Shown here: positions 49,975-61,775 of the stretch, piece after piece
Position numbering within the stretch: position 1 is the stretch's first letter
How the letters are laid out: the number at the start of each line of letters is the position of its first letter
Origin: Acanthacorydalis orientalis
Taxonomy: Eukaryota > Arthropoda > Insecta > Megaloptera > Corydalidae
Reading direction: 5' to 3'
Assembly (NCBI GenBank): GCA_034766995.1
Contig: CM068314.1
Span: 23,272,284 to 23,336,283, forward strand
Length of the DNA: 64,000 nucleotides
Program-made: the position numbers and the translations under genes
The notes under the pieces: model-generated
Databases searched by the model: none
Told to the model about the DNA's origin: nothing
The model's input: only the letters and a program-made list of their open reading frames with translations

Positions 49975-50357
49975 TTAATGTTGAGTGAGAAATTTTTTTA
50001 AACAATCAAGTGTGCACAAAACGGTTTCATATCAATCACATTTTTTACCTGGATGTCAATCACTTCTATTTGCTTTACAAACTACACACTGTGCTCGTTA
50101 ACTATGATCTGATGGTAATCTCATCAGAAAATGTGGCATCGATCGGTATAGATGTGGATTTCTCGTAGAAGATGCATTGGAGCAATTTTTTGAACAATAT
50201 GTGAAGCCAATATGAGTTTGTGGTCAGCAAGATTCATTACTTTACGATTCATACGGCAGTAAATAAAGTATACGTTGTGGTTGTAAGATCGAAAATATAG
50301 AAGAAACGTTTTTTGTATCATTTGACTCTTTTTGTTATCATTTTTTTTGACAGGCAA
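49975..50357 (-). pseudogene. piggyBac transposase C-terminal remnant, second copy
   Basis: Minus-strand frames carry the family's C-terminal landmarks in order. NVYFIYCRMNRKVMNLADHKLILASHIV corresponds to the VNAYxxY helix followed by the xxLxxFKxxLxxxL segment. After a frameshift comes MPHFLMRLPS, and then the cysteine-rich domain, QCVVCKANRSD...GKKC...LCTLDCLKKF with paired Cx2C motifs. A terminal stop is at 49975-49977. It differs in sequence from the remnant at 15 kb, so it is a separate family member or much diverged. Two internal stops lie in the Cys-rich domain. The region up to 50756 may be more of the same element. Confidence 0.65.
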
Positions 50358-50756
50358 TCATTTCTTAAAAGAAAATCATTTTTGACAGGAAAAAACTAAC
50401 TTACCAATGATTAAAACATATCGCTGCACACAGAATTTCATTTTTTTGCGATGCACATGAAGACTGCATAGTTTTGAAATTTTTATACGCTTTCTTACAT
50501 TGTTATACTTTTTGAAAATAAATATTATTCAACCCAATTTTCAAGTTCACAATTTTTAACGATTTTCGAATGAAAAAACCGCAATATTTCTGACTTTTGG
50601 ACGACCGTATTTTTTTTAACGAAAGAAAGAGTTATAAATTTAGTCTCATAAGGAATAAATTTGCGAATATTATCTAAAAGATAGCGCTTTGAGACCATAG
50701 TTTCTTTGGAAAACATCAATGAATCCATAGATCCACTCCCAGCTTGAAAGGGTTAA
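50358..50756 (-). other. Probable 5' part and terminus of the piggyBac element
   Basis: Read on the minus strand, this segment starts TTAACCCTTTCAAGCTGGGA, matching the TTAA target plus CCCTTT opening typical of piggyBac ends. It contains a 67-codon open frame (50525-50728) with no motif that I recognise. The matching opposite end was not found. Confidence 0.45.
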
Positions 50757-50792
50757 ACATAAATTTGTCTATTTTTCTGTCTTATTTCTTTA

Positions 50793-50794
<2 letters not shown>

Positions 50795-50873
<79 letters not shown>
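50795..50873. repeat. (TA)n microsatellite, about 79 bp
   Basis: A perfect alternating array, one of the longest here, about 40 bp beyond the proposed piggyBac end. Confidence 0.97.
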
Positions 50874-50875
<2 letters not shown>

Positions 50876-51079
50876 TAATTAGATTTTCAAATAGCATTTT
50901 TTCGGAAGAGTAGATTTTATTTTGGTTTGTAGAATTCAGATATTGGTCGATATATTTTGAATACTTGAAAGTAATATAAGAATTAGTCTATTAATAAATT
51001 GTATATAGATAGATATCTTAGAATTTAGTATACATTTTCTGAAAGAGGAAAAAAATATCAACTACTTGAAAATTCAGGT

Positions 51080-51600
51080 AAAATCCGCAAAATGCGCATG
51101 GTATCATTCAAAATAGAAGAACCACCTATTGAATCAAGCACTCTACAAGTAGTAGTGATCTCGACATGAACCCTTTTTACACTTCTACACAAGTGTTCAA
51201 TGCTATTGATTCTCATCTTCACACAAGTGAATCTTTTCGCATATACACATTGTATCGCACAAAAAATAGAACGGGAGACGTAGGGTGTAAATTCTCGATG
51301 TTCTCCGTACCGCCGCCACTACTTGCTTGACTGCAACAAAAACGATGCGGTGAAGAAGGTGCTTTTTCCAATGCGAGTGTAGTGGGGGCGACGTCATAGT
51401 CTATTGAATATACTACCGCTGCTGTCGATTTTCGTTTTTCGGAGCCTTGCACAGAGTACGCGTCGCACAAAGGCCCTTTTGTATTTTTAAAAAGTAATAA
51501 ATAGATGCTCTCGTATCGAGTGGTGCTTCGATATATACCGAGCGTGTTATGGGATGGAGATTTTGTCATGAAATATATTGTACTGTTATGTACACATGTA
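51080..51600. other. GC-richer islet, unidentified
   Basis: About 500 bp with many GC words (CCGTACCGCCGCCACTACTT, GGGGGCGACGTCATAG, GAGTACGCGTCGCAC) in an AT-rich setting. Two overlapping minus-strand frames of 64 and 116 codons exist in different registers, with no family resemblance. Composition suggests a decayed coding element, a CpG-containing regulatory block or an unrecognised exon cluster. Confidence 0.4.
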
Positions 51601-51659
51601 TGTGTATTTAATTGACTAGGCCAAAATATATTTCTATTTTATACTTGGATACATACATG

Positions 51660-51755
51660 CGCACTACACATACACATACACACACACACATATACATACA
51701 CACACATATATATATATATATACAAATATGTATATATATATATACATGCATATAT
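51660..51755. repeat. Mixed CA/TA microsatellite
   Basis: ACACATACACATACACACACACAC followed by TATATATATA and TACATGCATATATG variants. Confidence 0.9.
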
Positions 51756-52244
51756 GTGGTTATACATACTATATTAGTATGAAAATGTAAGTTATTTTGA
51801 AATTTATAAGACATGAATGTATATTATTATGTTTAAAATCAATCCTTTGAATTCTTATTTATTTTCGAAGATTTGTGATATAGTTTTGAATAGTACATAA
51901 ATATTTTACAGAATATAAGAGAATAAACTTACGAAAATATTGGTTTATAATAAAAAAACTTCTTGAACGGTGTTCCGATTTGATAAAACTGAATATAATA
52001 GGATATATATATATTTAACAAACATCACAATAAGATATATTTTTTATATTCTTAACAAATATCAATTTAGATTATATTTTATTTGTAGAATTGGGTAGTA
52101 CTTGAGCTTCCGCAAGTTGCAATTACTGCGCAATGAAACTCACAGTTCCTGTTGCTAAAACGATCTATAATATTTCGAGTCGAGAATTCGTGAAAATAGT
52201 GGAATAATTTTTTCGCGGCTCATTCGCTTGGACTGCATTTCGCA

Positions 52245-52290
52245 GTGCATCTAGTGGAGCTCTAGTATTCTAGATCTCCACTAGATGCAC
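52245..52290. repeat. Strong 46-nt hairpin
   Basis: GTGCATCTAGTGGAG (52245-52259) is the exact complement of CTCCACTAGATGCAC (52276-52290). After one C/T mismatch, TCTAG pairs with CTAGA around a TATT loop. That is 20 paired bases out of 21 in a non-repetitive, GC-containing sequence. It lies in a GC-richer block (52.1-52.37 kb) that also holds CTATAAATA at about 52310. It may be a terminal or regulatory palindrome of an unidentified element. Confidence 0.9.
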
Positions 52291-53758
52291 GAAGATATTC
52301 GGTTACTGATCTATAAATAACAGTTGAATAACAGACGACGTACTGTCAAACCTTCCGCTTCTCATTGATATTAATTCTAAATAAATATTGAAAAAAATAA
52401 ATTTTGAACTGTGTAAATTATTTGATATTTAACAATCAATATTTGAGAGAATAGGTACAATATTTGAGTTGAAAAATTGTCGTAATTTTCAGATTTAAAA
52501 ATAAAATAAAACATTTTATGTAAAAAGAAATTTAAATATGTTTGCAGACTATTACTCGATGTTTAGCGAGATTATAAGCAGTGTAAAAATGTACTAAATA
52601 AAATAACATGAATTTAATTTATTTTAATATGTTTATGGCACTTCTTATTAGTTATTTCTGTTTTAATAAAAATTGTTTAAAAGTAAAATTTAATATATAC
52701 CTGCTCAACTGAAATTAATTTGTTATATTTTTTTTATGAGACAAACATTAAGTCAGACTATTTATAAAGGGAAAAGTAAGAAAATATATTTGTGTTATAC
52801 ACTTTGAAGTTTTCCTGTCTCGTTTTAACTTTCTTTCTCGTGAATTTCTTAAGAAGGTAATGAAAAATAAAAAATATGAAAACGTTAAGTTTTTAAATAT
52901 TACTGAATACTATTTTTTTTTTTATTTGTAATGGAATTTCATAATTGAACATTAATAATTAAACATTTAGTTTTAATAACGATTAAAATGTTGTACTGGA
53001 ATTGTCTAGTGTCTCATTTTTTGCAAACACTTTTTGTAGAAGCTTTAGAGTAATTAACAAAATATCGAAGTTAGTATGGGGAGCGTGTGAGAATAATTTC
53101 CGTCTTAAGCTCTGAAAATATTTTTTTATAAAAATGTAATTCGATATGAAAGTTAAAAAAATATCGATTACGTGATATACTCGAACAGAACGGTTGAGGT
53201 TGTTCCACAAAATGCAATTAAAACAAAGTTTCTGAAATTGCTGTTCGTACAACGAACACCAAATACTATTACAATGCAACGAGCGCGGCATTCGGCACGC
53301 GGTTGGTGCCTTTAGAGCACCAATGCCTCGTAATATTTGTAAATTACATTCTAAATTGTTGTTAATTTAAACCCTTACGATTGAATTAAGCAAAGCGTGC
53401 ACAACATTCCCTAGTGACCTCTTAACAATGCATGTACAGTATTTTTGATTTTGTACAGTTGTATTATAATACGAAACATCTACATTTTAAAGTATAATGT
53501 CGGGTCTTCTACTAAGATTTACTATTTCGTTCGATGACCCTCTTTTACATATTCATGTGTTTTAATTTACTAACACGCAATATTTAAAAGATTTTTCAAT
53601 TGTGCCTAAAAGTAAAGTAAACGTTACTGTAATGAACTAGTGAATGGGTAATTTTAAGTGTGATTTACAATATTTAGATTACTTCTTTTACAATGACATT
53701 TTACTTTTATCATAAATAAAAATAACATATGCACATTCATTTGAATCTAATTTAAATA

Positions 53759-53810
<52 letters not shown>

Positions 53811-54586
53811 GGTAGATATTTTCTTATTTTTTATAAGAATTATACTATATCTGACAGAATTATTTTACTTATGAATATTAGTAATACATTTTTATATTTT
53901 TTTTATACAAATAAATGATATGAGTTTGTAACAACAAAAATTTAATATCAGTTGTTAAATAAAGTAAATATGTTACCTGTCTGTATTACAGAAAAATAAT
54001 CATGTCTACAAAATGATTCTTATACAGTTTTTAAAACAAAATAAAATTAATAAGTTTATTTTTCTTAGAGAAACATGAAATATATTATTTATTCATATTT
54101 ATTTTTATCATTTAATTTATAAAAAATAAAAATTCATTTTATTTTTTAAACAGTATTTCGTTAAAAAATGAAATCTCTAATAAAAATTAAATTAAAAAAA
54201 ATATTTGAATCATTTATCCACTATATTGTTAAATATAATTAAATCAGTCGTTCTGTTATTTTGTATAGTATTTTATTGAAAATGTATTTTAGACTTCAAA
54301 AGAGTCGTCATTTGCGAACAGATACACACAAATATTCAGTAATGTAATATTCAGTGAATTTTTAAATAATTTTTTTTATATATTATACAAAATATTACTA
54401 TTTTTAAATATATTAAAAAAATATTTCTAGGTGTATAAACCTTGAATCGGGTGGAACGAAATACATTTATTATGTTTACAGTTAATTTATTTCATTGGAA
54501 ACATTTATTGAACTTCAAAAGAGTCCTTGTACGCAAACTGAGATTAATACTCCCACGGGTATTGTATAAAATAATATTCAGAATAT

Positions 54587-54617
<31 letters not shown>

Positions 54618-54869
54618 ATGCGTATGTGTAAGTACGTTTGGGTATAGAAGCATGTAGTACGTACGTGTGGCTGTGTGTAGAGAAATGTATTTATCGATTA
54701 TTATAATAATTAGGATTTGTTATTTAGATTTGAACAATTTAATTTCATTAAAATTTTCTTTGCATCTATTTAATTTGTTATAAAATATAATAACAAATAA
54801 ATAGGTATGTATATATGTACGTATGATAAATAATAACAATATAATTTATATCGTCACTATCAAGTTTAC
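52291..54869. other. AT-rich non-coding stretch
   Basis: No gene can be supported. A 102-codon minus frame (52983-53291) has fairly ordinary residues but no family match and starts next to a 7-bp hairpin (53303-53323). ACTTCAAAAGAGTC occurs twice (54293-54306 and 54512-54525). A CT/TA compound repeat is at 53.76 kb. Confidence 0.5.
53759..53810. repeat. Compound (CT)n(TA)n microsatellite
   Basis: TCTCTCTTTCTCTCTC... passing into TATATATA. It has the same design as at 10.06 and 43.03 kb. Confidence 0.94.
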
Positions 54870-55260
54870 GAATTCCTTATACGGATTTGTATTACTAGAA
54901 TACAATTTATATTCGCTTATTTAATCACTGTTAACCGCTTATACGCACTCTGTGACCCCCACGTTTATAAACTCGCTGCACTATTACCGCTACGATGGTT
55001 GTTTCGAGAAGAGTGGCGATGGTGGTGGTTCAAGCATGGTTCACCCCATTTCCGTCGGAGAAGATGTTCATTTTCATGCCGGCATGGTTGTGCCACCCGG
55101 CTCAAACACTCCAAACCACCCTTTTGCATTTCAAGACTGGAAGTCGTAGTTAAATCTTATGCTCGCTTCAAAGGCTCCTACTCTTCTATTTACGCATATT
55201 ACACGGATTTCGTATTTGTATTGTGTTCTTTTCTCTTTTTGTTATTCTTTTGATATATGG
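54870..55260. other. GC-richer islet, unidentified element
   Basis: About 390 bp with balanced composition. There are open plus-strand frames of 65 and 84 codons and a minus reading of GGLECLSRVAQPCRHENEHL type, so no frame stands out. Words such as TTATACGGATTTGTATTACT near 54878 and TTACACGGATTTCGTATTTG near 55199 look like degenerate direct repeats about 320 bp apart. That is compatible with the edges of a mobile element. I cannot name it. Confidence 0.4.
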
Positions 55261-55390
55261 TGTAAATCATATTTATGAAAACAATTCATCGGAATTGACA
55301 AATCGAATGATCTTTATTTATTTTGATATTCATATGTTTTGATATGCTTTCGCTTTTATATCGATTTTGGGTTTTATTTCATCCATCCAT

Positions 55391-55430
55391 TCACACACAC
55401 GCGCGCACATACACACACACACATATATAT

Positions 55431-55469
<39 letters not shown>
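55391..55469. repeat. Mixed CA/CG/TA microsatellite
   Basis: CACACACGCGCGCACATACACACACACA followed by a TA array with ATCGATAT at the junction. Confidence 0.94.
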
Positions 55470-55470
<1 letters not shown>

Positions 55471-55754
55471 GTAATTAGATTTTATTATGAAATTAAAAAA
55501 TGAAATATAAAATGTTGCTAAACCTTTAAATATTAGTACATTTTTTAATATTATTTATAATATAATAATTACGAATGACTATACACAATATAAATGATAT
55601 AATATTTTAATACGTAACCGTTTTGCTGTTTTCTTCATTCTTAAATAATATTGGAAATTGAATTTTCTGGTATTAAGGTAAATTTGACAAGTAATTAATT
55701 TTTAAATAATTGTATTTAATCTTCTTTAAAATGATATATAATACATTTTGAATC

Positions 55755-55759
<5 letters not shown>

Positions 55760-55799
<40 letters not shown>
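55760..55799. repeat. (TA)n microsatellite
   Basis: A perfect alternating array of about 40 bp. Confidence 0.96.
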
Positions 55800-55803
<4 letters not shown>

Positions 55804-55984
55804 TAATAATAATATATTGTGAAGTGTATTACACTTATTCTTACAACCTTAAATAAATTACGAAATGTCTCAATTTATGTTATACATAAAGCGATTATTT
55901 TTATGTAGAATTGAATTTTAATAATTAGTTTTGTTGGTTTTTTAACAATGATATATATTTACACAAATACATGGGTACACGCAT

Positions 55985-56041
<57 letters not shown>

Positions 56042-56062
56042 TGTGTGTGTGAGAGAGAGAGA
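55985..56062. repeat. Compound CA-TA-GT-GA microsatellite
   Basis: ACACACACACACAC, then TATATA, then GTGTGTGTG, then AGAGAGAGA. The CA and GT parts are inverted around the TA centre and can fold back. Confidence 0.94.
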
Positions 56063-56159
56063 ATTGTGTGCGTTTGTGTAATTATGTTATTAAAATTAAA
56101 CATTCCTTTGGATACTCACATATTACTTTTAGCGAACACAATATTTGACACAAAAATAA

Positions 56160-56610
56160 ATCCGAACAAAATTGTTAAATGACCCAAGTTGGCCGGCAGT
56201 TCGCAGTAGTGAATACGTGAAAATCACAAAGTTTCGCACAAAACTACGACAAACATGGCATTAATATATCATAGGTCACAACTTTACATATGTTCATATT
56301 GTGTACGTAGAGAAAACATCGCCTAAGTCTACTGACCGACCTCATAAACCTCGAGAGGGTACCGAAACCACGCGATAATTCCCGTAGCAGTTACCCCAAA
56401 AACCTACAACCGCTAGCGTCGTATATACCATCGACCCAAACACAACAATCTCCAATCAGGTCGTAAATTACACACTGAATGTTCTGAAGTAATCTCTGTT
56501 GATATTTTCTTTTTAAATATACTCGCGACCCGCCGTCAACCCTATAAATATACATTTTGTATTTATTTTTTTTTTGCTTCTTCCAAGAGTTATGAAATAT
56601 TGAGTCCACG
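56160..56610. other. GC-richer islet, unidentified
   Basis: Balanced composition (TTGGCCGGCAGTTCGCAGTA, CTCGAGAGGGTACCGAAACC, CCGCTAGCGTCGT words). A 72-codon minus frame crosses part of it, without family resemblance. It is bordered by a long TA array on the right. Confidence 0.4.
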
Positions 56611-56651
56611 ATTTTTATATTTAAAGTCTGAATAGAGAAAAAGCCATGGTG

Positions 56652-56655
<4 letters not shown>

Positions 56656-56737
<82 letters not shown>

Positions 56738-56738
56738 T
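56656..56738. repeat. (TA)n microsatellite, about 80 bp
   Basis: A nearly perfect alternating array, one of the longest in the window. Confidence 0.97.
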
Positions 56739-57439
56739 GATATGATAGTAGAAGGTCTGCAGCTTATTGTTGATGTTAAAAAGACTGCATATGGATACTG
56801 AGGACAAGTTTATAACAAAAAAGAACAGATACCAGATATAGCAGGTTTTATTTTTCTTTCCGCTCTCTATATTTTATAGTAGAGTGCAACAAGTACGTTA
56901 AAATTGAATCAAGAGTTGATTGTCGGAAAATGATATTCGTTTTTAAAATTAAACTTAGTTATAATATTTAAACTGAAATAAAAAGAATATATTTATTATT
57001 TTATAATAAAATTCGGAAAAAAATATCATAGTTTAACATTTTCTACAATTTATTTTATTCATTTTTTAATCCATAAAAAAACATCTATTAGGATACTGAA
57101 ATCCTATTGAATTTATTCTCCATTTTTAAAAATCTTTATAAGTTTATTTATAGTATTGAAAAGATTTTAAAGTTATGATTTCGTTAATGAAGACAAAAAT
57201 AGAATTCTTGATTTTTTTTTTGCTACGTTTGAGTTGAGATCTCAATTAGAAAAAAAACATTTCTGTATTGAATAATATTTCACTTTTAATAGAATTGAGA
57301 ACGGAAAAGTACTGAAGAGATTTAAATCTTATTTTTATATAACATAAAAAATATACTTTCAATAAATATTTAGAAAGTGTCTGTGCAAAGACCAGTTGTA
57401 TTTCTCGATACTTTGATATAAGTATTTATTAAGCCATGC

Positions 57440-57443
<4 letters not shown>

Positions 57444-57486
<43 letters not shown>
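57444..57486. repeat. (TA)n microsatellite
   Basis: A perfect alternating array of about 43 bp. Confidence 0.96.
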
Positions 57487-57488
<2 letters not shown>

Positions 57489-58091
57489 CAGTTGATCAAC
57501 AAAGTTAAGCATATACTTTTTGTGCTTTGCATGAGGTTTTTGGAATTTGTACGTTGTAAGAAAGTTGGTAGAATAATTTTTTCTAACTTGATATTTAATA
57601 AAATTAAAAAAATGAAGGCATTTTGTTGTTTTGAAGACTATTTCTTAACTAAATATAACTAAAATAAAGACAACCATAGAATTCACCGCGCCAGCATACA
57701 TTTAAGTTAAATGAATGGTTAATTTTATTTAATTTTTTAATACGATTTCGTTAAAATATAATACATTTCAATGAATCACAATAATATATTTTAATATTGT
57801 ATCTAAATTCACTTGTATGCACTTGTGCATTCAAGTGAAACAAATAAAAATGTACAAACAATAAAAATTATGAATACTCCATTATTTAACATTTTATTTC
57901 GAAAAATGTTTCTGGTTAATTTGCAGCAGAAAAATTGATTTTAGATGTAAATACTTTTTTAGAAAGAAGTGACGAAAATAAAATATTTTTTATAGAATTC
58001 AGGTATGTCATAAAGAGTTTAAAATCATATGATTATCATTTTACGGATTGGGATGTAGATTTATTTACTTCCCTCTCTCTCTTTACTTCTC

Positions 58092-58095
<4 letters not shown>

Positions 58096-58143
<48 letters not shown>

Positions 58144-58149
58144 TATATA
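58096..58149. repeat. (TA)n microsatellite
   Basis: An alternating array preceded by CTCTCTCTCT and with one C interruption. Confidence 0.95.
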
Positions 58150-58466
58150 CACACAAATATAATATTTAGTATATTTTCCATTTTATAGAAAAAAATAAAA
58201 AAAATGCTTTATTATTCTTCAGTTTACAAAAATATTTATTTATTTTTCTATTACTTTCAATTTAAGAAACAATGTTTATCAATATTTATAAAAAATACTG
58301 AACAAACATGAAATTTATTTTCGATTTTATTAACTGTCATATTACATAGAGTTTGTATTGATGCATATTTTAAAGATTTAGATTTTTTATATTCAAATTA
58401 TATTCTTTTATTGAAAAATATTTTTGTATATCATTATATTAAGCTTTTTGAATGTAGAAAATATTC

Positions 58467-58662
58467 TAAGTTCACAACGACAAACTGAAGGCGGTAGTTG
58501 GATCAGAACTACTCATAACAATTCGGTGGTTTACACAAAAGTTAGGCGTTCGTCATCCAACAGTTCTGGACCACTTAAAACAGTTATGAAAATCAAAAAA
58601 GAGGAAAATGTATATGAATTTGAAGGTCATAAACCGAAATTATTTTTCTATCAACCAAGGAA
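58467..58662 (+). mobile_element. 5'-truncated family-2 mariner derivative
   Basis: The right half of the same element as at 25, 31 and 45 kb. It begins within the second helix-turn-helix (CACAACGACAAACTGAAGGC, equivalent to NDQLKxLVxSE). It then gives LLITIRWFTQKLGVRHPTVL and DHLKQ, and passes into the 3' end ATTATTTTTCTATCAACC. The left half and left terminal repeat are missing. The shared deletion junction is present. Confidence 0.82.
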
Positions 58663-59036
58663 ATAGAAATGTGTTTTGGAAGCAATAAAAATTTTTTATT
58701 ATTGAAAATTTTATGTTCAAGAATATATTTTTAATCAAATACTTTTTTATTATGAAATAACAAAAACTAATAATTGATATAAATTTGAAATCGTAAATTA
58801 CATTACTTTTTGTTAAATAATTTCAAGCTTTCAACTTTTATTGCATAAATTTGTATTTGTTCTGACAACACAGCAATATTTCATACTGTATTTGTATTTT
58901 CAGTCGAACTTCATATATGCATTTACTTTTTACTTTTTATTTGTTCTGTTGTAAACAAAAGGATCAAATAAATGAGTTTTATGGCCATTTTAAATATTCA
59001 TACACATATACATTTACAGGTACACAAATATATACG

Positions 59037-59043
59037 CACACAA

Positions 59044-59081
<38 letters not shown>

Positions 59082-59145
59082 GTGTGTGTTAATGTTAAAT
59101 AAAAATATATATATATCTGTGTTAATGTTAAATAAAAATATATAT
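59037..59145. repeat. CA/TA microsatellite followed by 33-bp tandem duplication
   Basis: CACACACACACA-TATATATA is followed by TGTGTTAATGTTAAATAAAA plus ATATATAT, present twice with a 33-bp period (starting at 59085 and 59118). Confidence 0.9.
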
Positions 59146-59368
59146 TTAATAACATGTTCGAAAAAATAATCGAGAAATATTATTTTAAATTTATAAATAA
59201 TGGATTTTATACCAAAAGTATGAAAATATTTTAATATTACTATTTTTTAGTGAAAAATACTTAAATATTTACAAATTGCTTCATATTTATGATCTTAGGA
59301 AAAAAACAATTTACATTTTATAATTTATTCAGTCGACTGTTAACAAAAACGTTGAAAACTGTTAAAGT

Positions 59369-59371
59369 ATA

Positions 59372-59417
<46 letters not shown>
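59369..59417. repeat. (TA)n microsatellite
   Basis: An alternating array of about 48 bp with one G. Confidence 0.95.
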
Positions 59418-59419
<2 letters not shown>

Positions 59420-59823
59420 GTTTTATTATTTGTAACATGATAAACATTTCACGCTGTTTGTTCTAATTTTTTCAATTTTTTTAGTATTTCATAACTGTTG
59501 CAGCAACATTTATGATTTTTTCAAAGTAACATAAAGTTTTCGATAAAAGAAAACAGATTTCATGTTGTTTTTTTCTTCATAAATATAACGGTTTACGTGC
59601 TTCTACGTGCTTTTTTCTTATTACTATAAAGAACTGAATAAGCAACTACACGTGTTTTCTGAAACTGAAAAATGCGCGAACAAGTAAAAATGATTTATTG
59701 TGGTTGTTATTTATTTTTTTTTATTTATAATTTTCTCTAAACAAGTTTAATCTTCACTTTGGCTTTCGAGTGTTTGTTTAACCAGTTGTCGTTGTAATAG
59801 TATGAATAATAATGAGTTTATGA

Positions 59824-59826
<3 letters not shown>

Positions 59827-59864
<38 letters not shown>
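59827..59864. repeat. (TA)n microsatellite
   Basis: A perfect alternating array of about 38 bp. Confidence 0.95.
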
Positions 59865-59866
<2 letters not shown>

Positions 59867-60254
59867 TATGCATCCTTTTTTATACACTATTACTTATAAA
59901 AAATATTTGAAAAGAATATGTATGAAAGTAAAGTAAAATTTTTTTTTAGCTTTTTTTTTAAAAAAAAATAGCTTTACATAGATTTTTTAGAAAATAGTTT
60001 ACTAATAAATCTTATATATTTGTAAGAACATTTTATACCCTAGTTGTTTTTTTTATTATTTTAATATTGTGGAGTGGACATAGTTCTTCTCAGATAAATT
60101 TCTTTTAAGATATAAATTTAAAATAATTTTAGAGAATCAGTAAAATTACAAATAAAATTTATTTAATAAATCTAATCATAACTTAATAAAAAATTGAGCA
60201 TTTTTAATAAAACCTAACATTTTTTTCTATATAACTATTCAGTAATTGATTATA

Positions 60255-60294
60255 ATTCATTAGTTATCATTAGTTATTCATTAGTTATCATTAT
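60255..60294. repeat. 21-bp tandem duplication
   Basis: ATTCATTAGTTATCATTAGT(T) is repeated immediately, with the last bases diverging. Confidence 0.9.
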
Positions 60295-61775
60295 ATAACA
60301 TATAGTTAATTTGTTTTTGGTATCGTATTCAAAATGTTAATAAACTATTATAAAATTAATAAAAATCAATTATTCAACATTTTAACTGCAATGTTTCTAA
60401 AGTTTGTAGTGAGTGATTGATTAATTTGTTAAATATAATGTAGCTTTGGTACTAAGAACTACAGTTGTTTTTAATATCGTGAATATAACAATTGTGATGT
60501 AAAATACTAGATTACTGACGATAAAAATATAATTTCATTTATAAAGCCTTAATATAATTTTTGATTTAAAAATATATTATTTTTCTTGACTTTTTAAAAT
60601 GATTTGGATTAAAATTATAATAAGAATAATAAATTGTACAGAAAATTAATCAAGTAAAAATATGTGTTTAATGGTTAAATAGAATTTTAATAATTTTTAA
60701 TAAATGATGTAACAAACACTGTTAATAAAATATTATGTTATGTAACAATTTACAACGCATTCAAAATTTCTCAAATGGATTTTTTGGAATTTATAAGTTA
60801 GAAAAATAATGTTTCAGATTGGATTTAGATAGATTGGAGGTAAATATGGTAGAAGTGAATGAGAGATAATAACTTTAGCCCAACGATGAAATATAATACA
60901 ATTGTAATTTATCCTGCTAATTATTCCGTCTAGTCATAAATAAATATCATATTTAATCATATTATACTCTGAAATTTGTTATGGTTGTTATCTGAACTTA
61001 AATTTATAATATAATCTGAACCACCGTGCTACGGTTCTTTTCATTGATTGTCTGTCACCTCATTGAGTATTTTTATTATCTTCAATTCTTTCAGTCATTT
61101 AAAATATTTTTTTCAAAATATGTAAAACAAGGGTTTAATTTATTTGAATAGTTTTAATTAATATTCGTTATGTTCTTTTTGATATAAAAATTTTAACAAT
61201 TAAAATATTATTAACTCTAATCACGCTTCAAAAATAAACAAGAGCTTGTTTAATAAAAGCAGTAATATGATTATTTTATTGAATTGTAATTCTTAATTTA
61301 CATTCGGTTATAAATTGTTATTGTTTATGAATTATGCATATGTATACATGCTTAAATATGTATCTAATGTGCATGTTTATAAGTCTTTAATGAACTTATA
61401 TAGTTTTGTAATATAATACTTGTAGGTTAATAAATGTATTAAGGTTGTTTGTACAACGATGAGATAATCGTTTCTCGTAATGTTATAGAGATAATTACTC
61501 AAGGATGTCACGAATGGTTATTAGCATTAGTGGACGTGATAAGGGTTTTGATAATAGAACGTTTTGCGAACTCCTTGTGTAATTTATAATCTGAATACAG
61601 CCGTATAAAATAAATAATCGACACAATTACAAGTATATTGGGCCAATTAAAACACATTGTCTTGCTACGCATAATAATTTAACTACTAAATTGATTATAA
61701 TTCCCTATAATGAATGTTTACACAGAAAAAAATAATTCAGTTGAAATCGTTTCTATTTCGTTATAAAATATTACC

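Larger units (their letters stand above)
56739..58466. other. AT-rich non-coding stretch
   Basis: No gene supported. TA arrays lie at 57.44 and 58.10 kb. Confidence 0.6.
58663..61775. other. AT-rich non-coding stretch
   Basis: No supported gene in 3.1 kb. Besides TA arrays it contains two short tandem duplications (59085-59145 and 60255-60294). Confidence 0.6.

Noticed and set aside
52983..53291. 102-codon minus-strand ORF
   Set aside because: No motif, no splice or promoter context and no recognisable homology. Its length alone is not convincing.
57918..57950. Acceptor-like TTAATTTGCAG followed by an open frame into a TA array
   Set aside because: No convincing donor follows and the frame ends in microsatellite translation.
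60800..60840. Possible 22-nt exon between GTTTCAG and GTAAAT
   Set aside because: The donor is weak and the stretch is AT-rich. Such matches are expected often by chance here.
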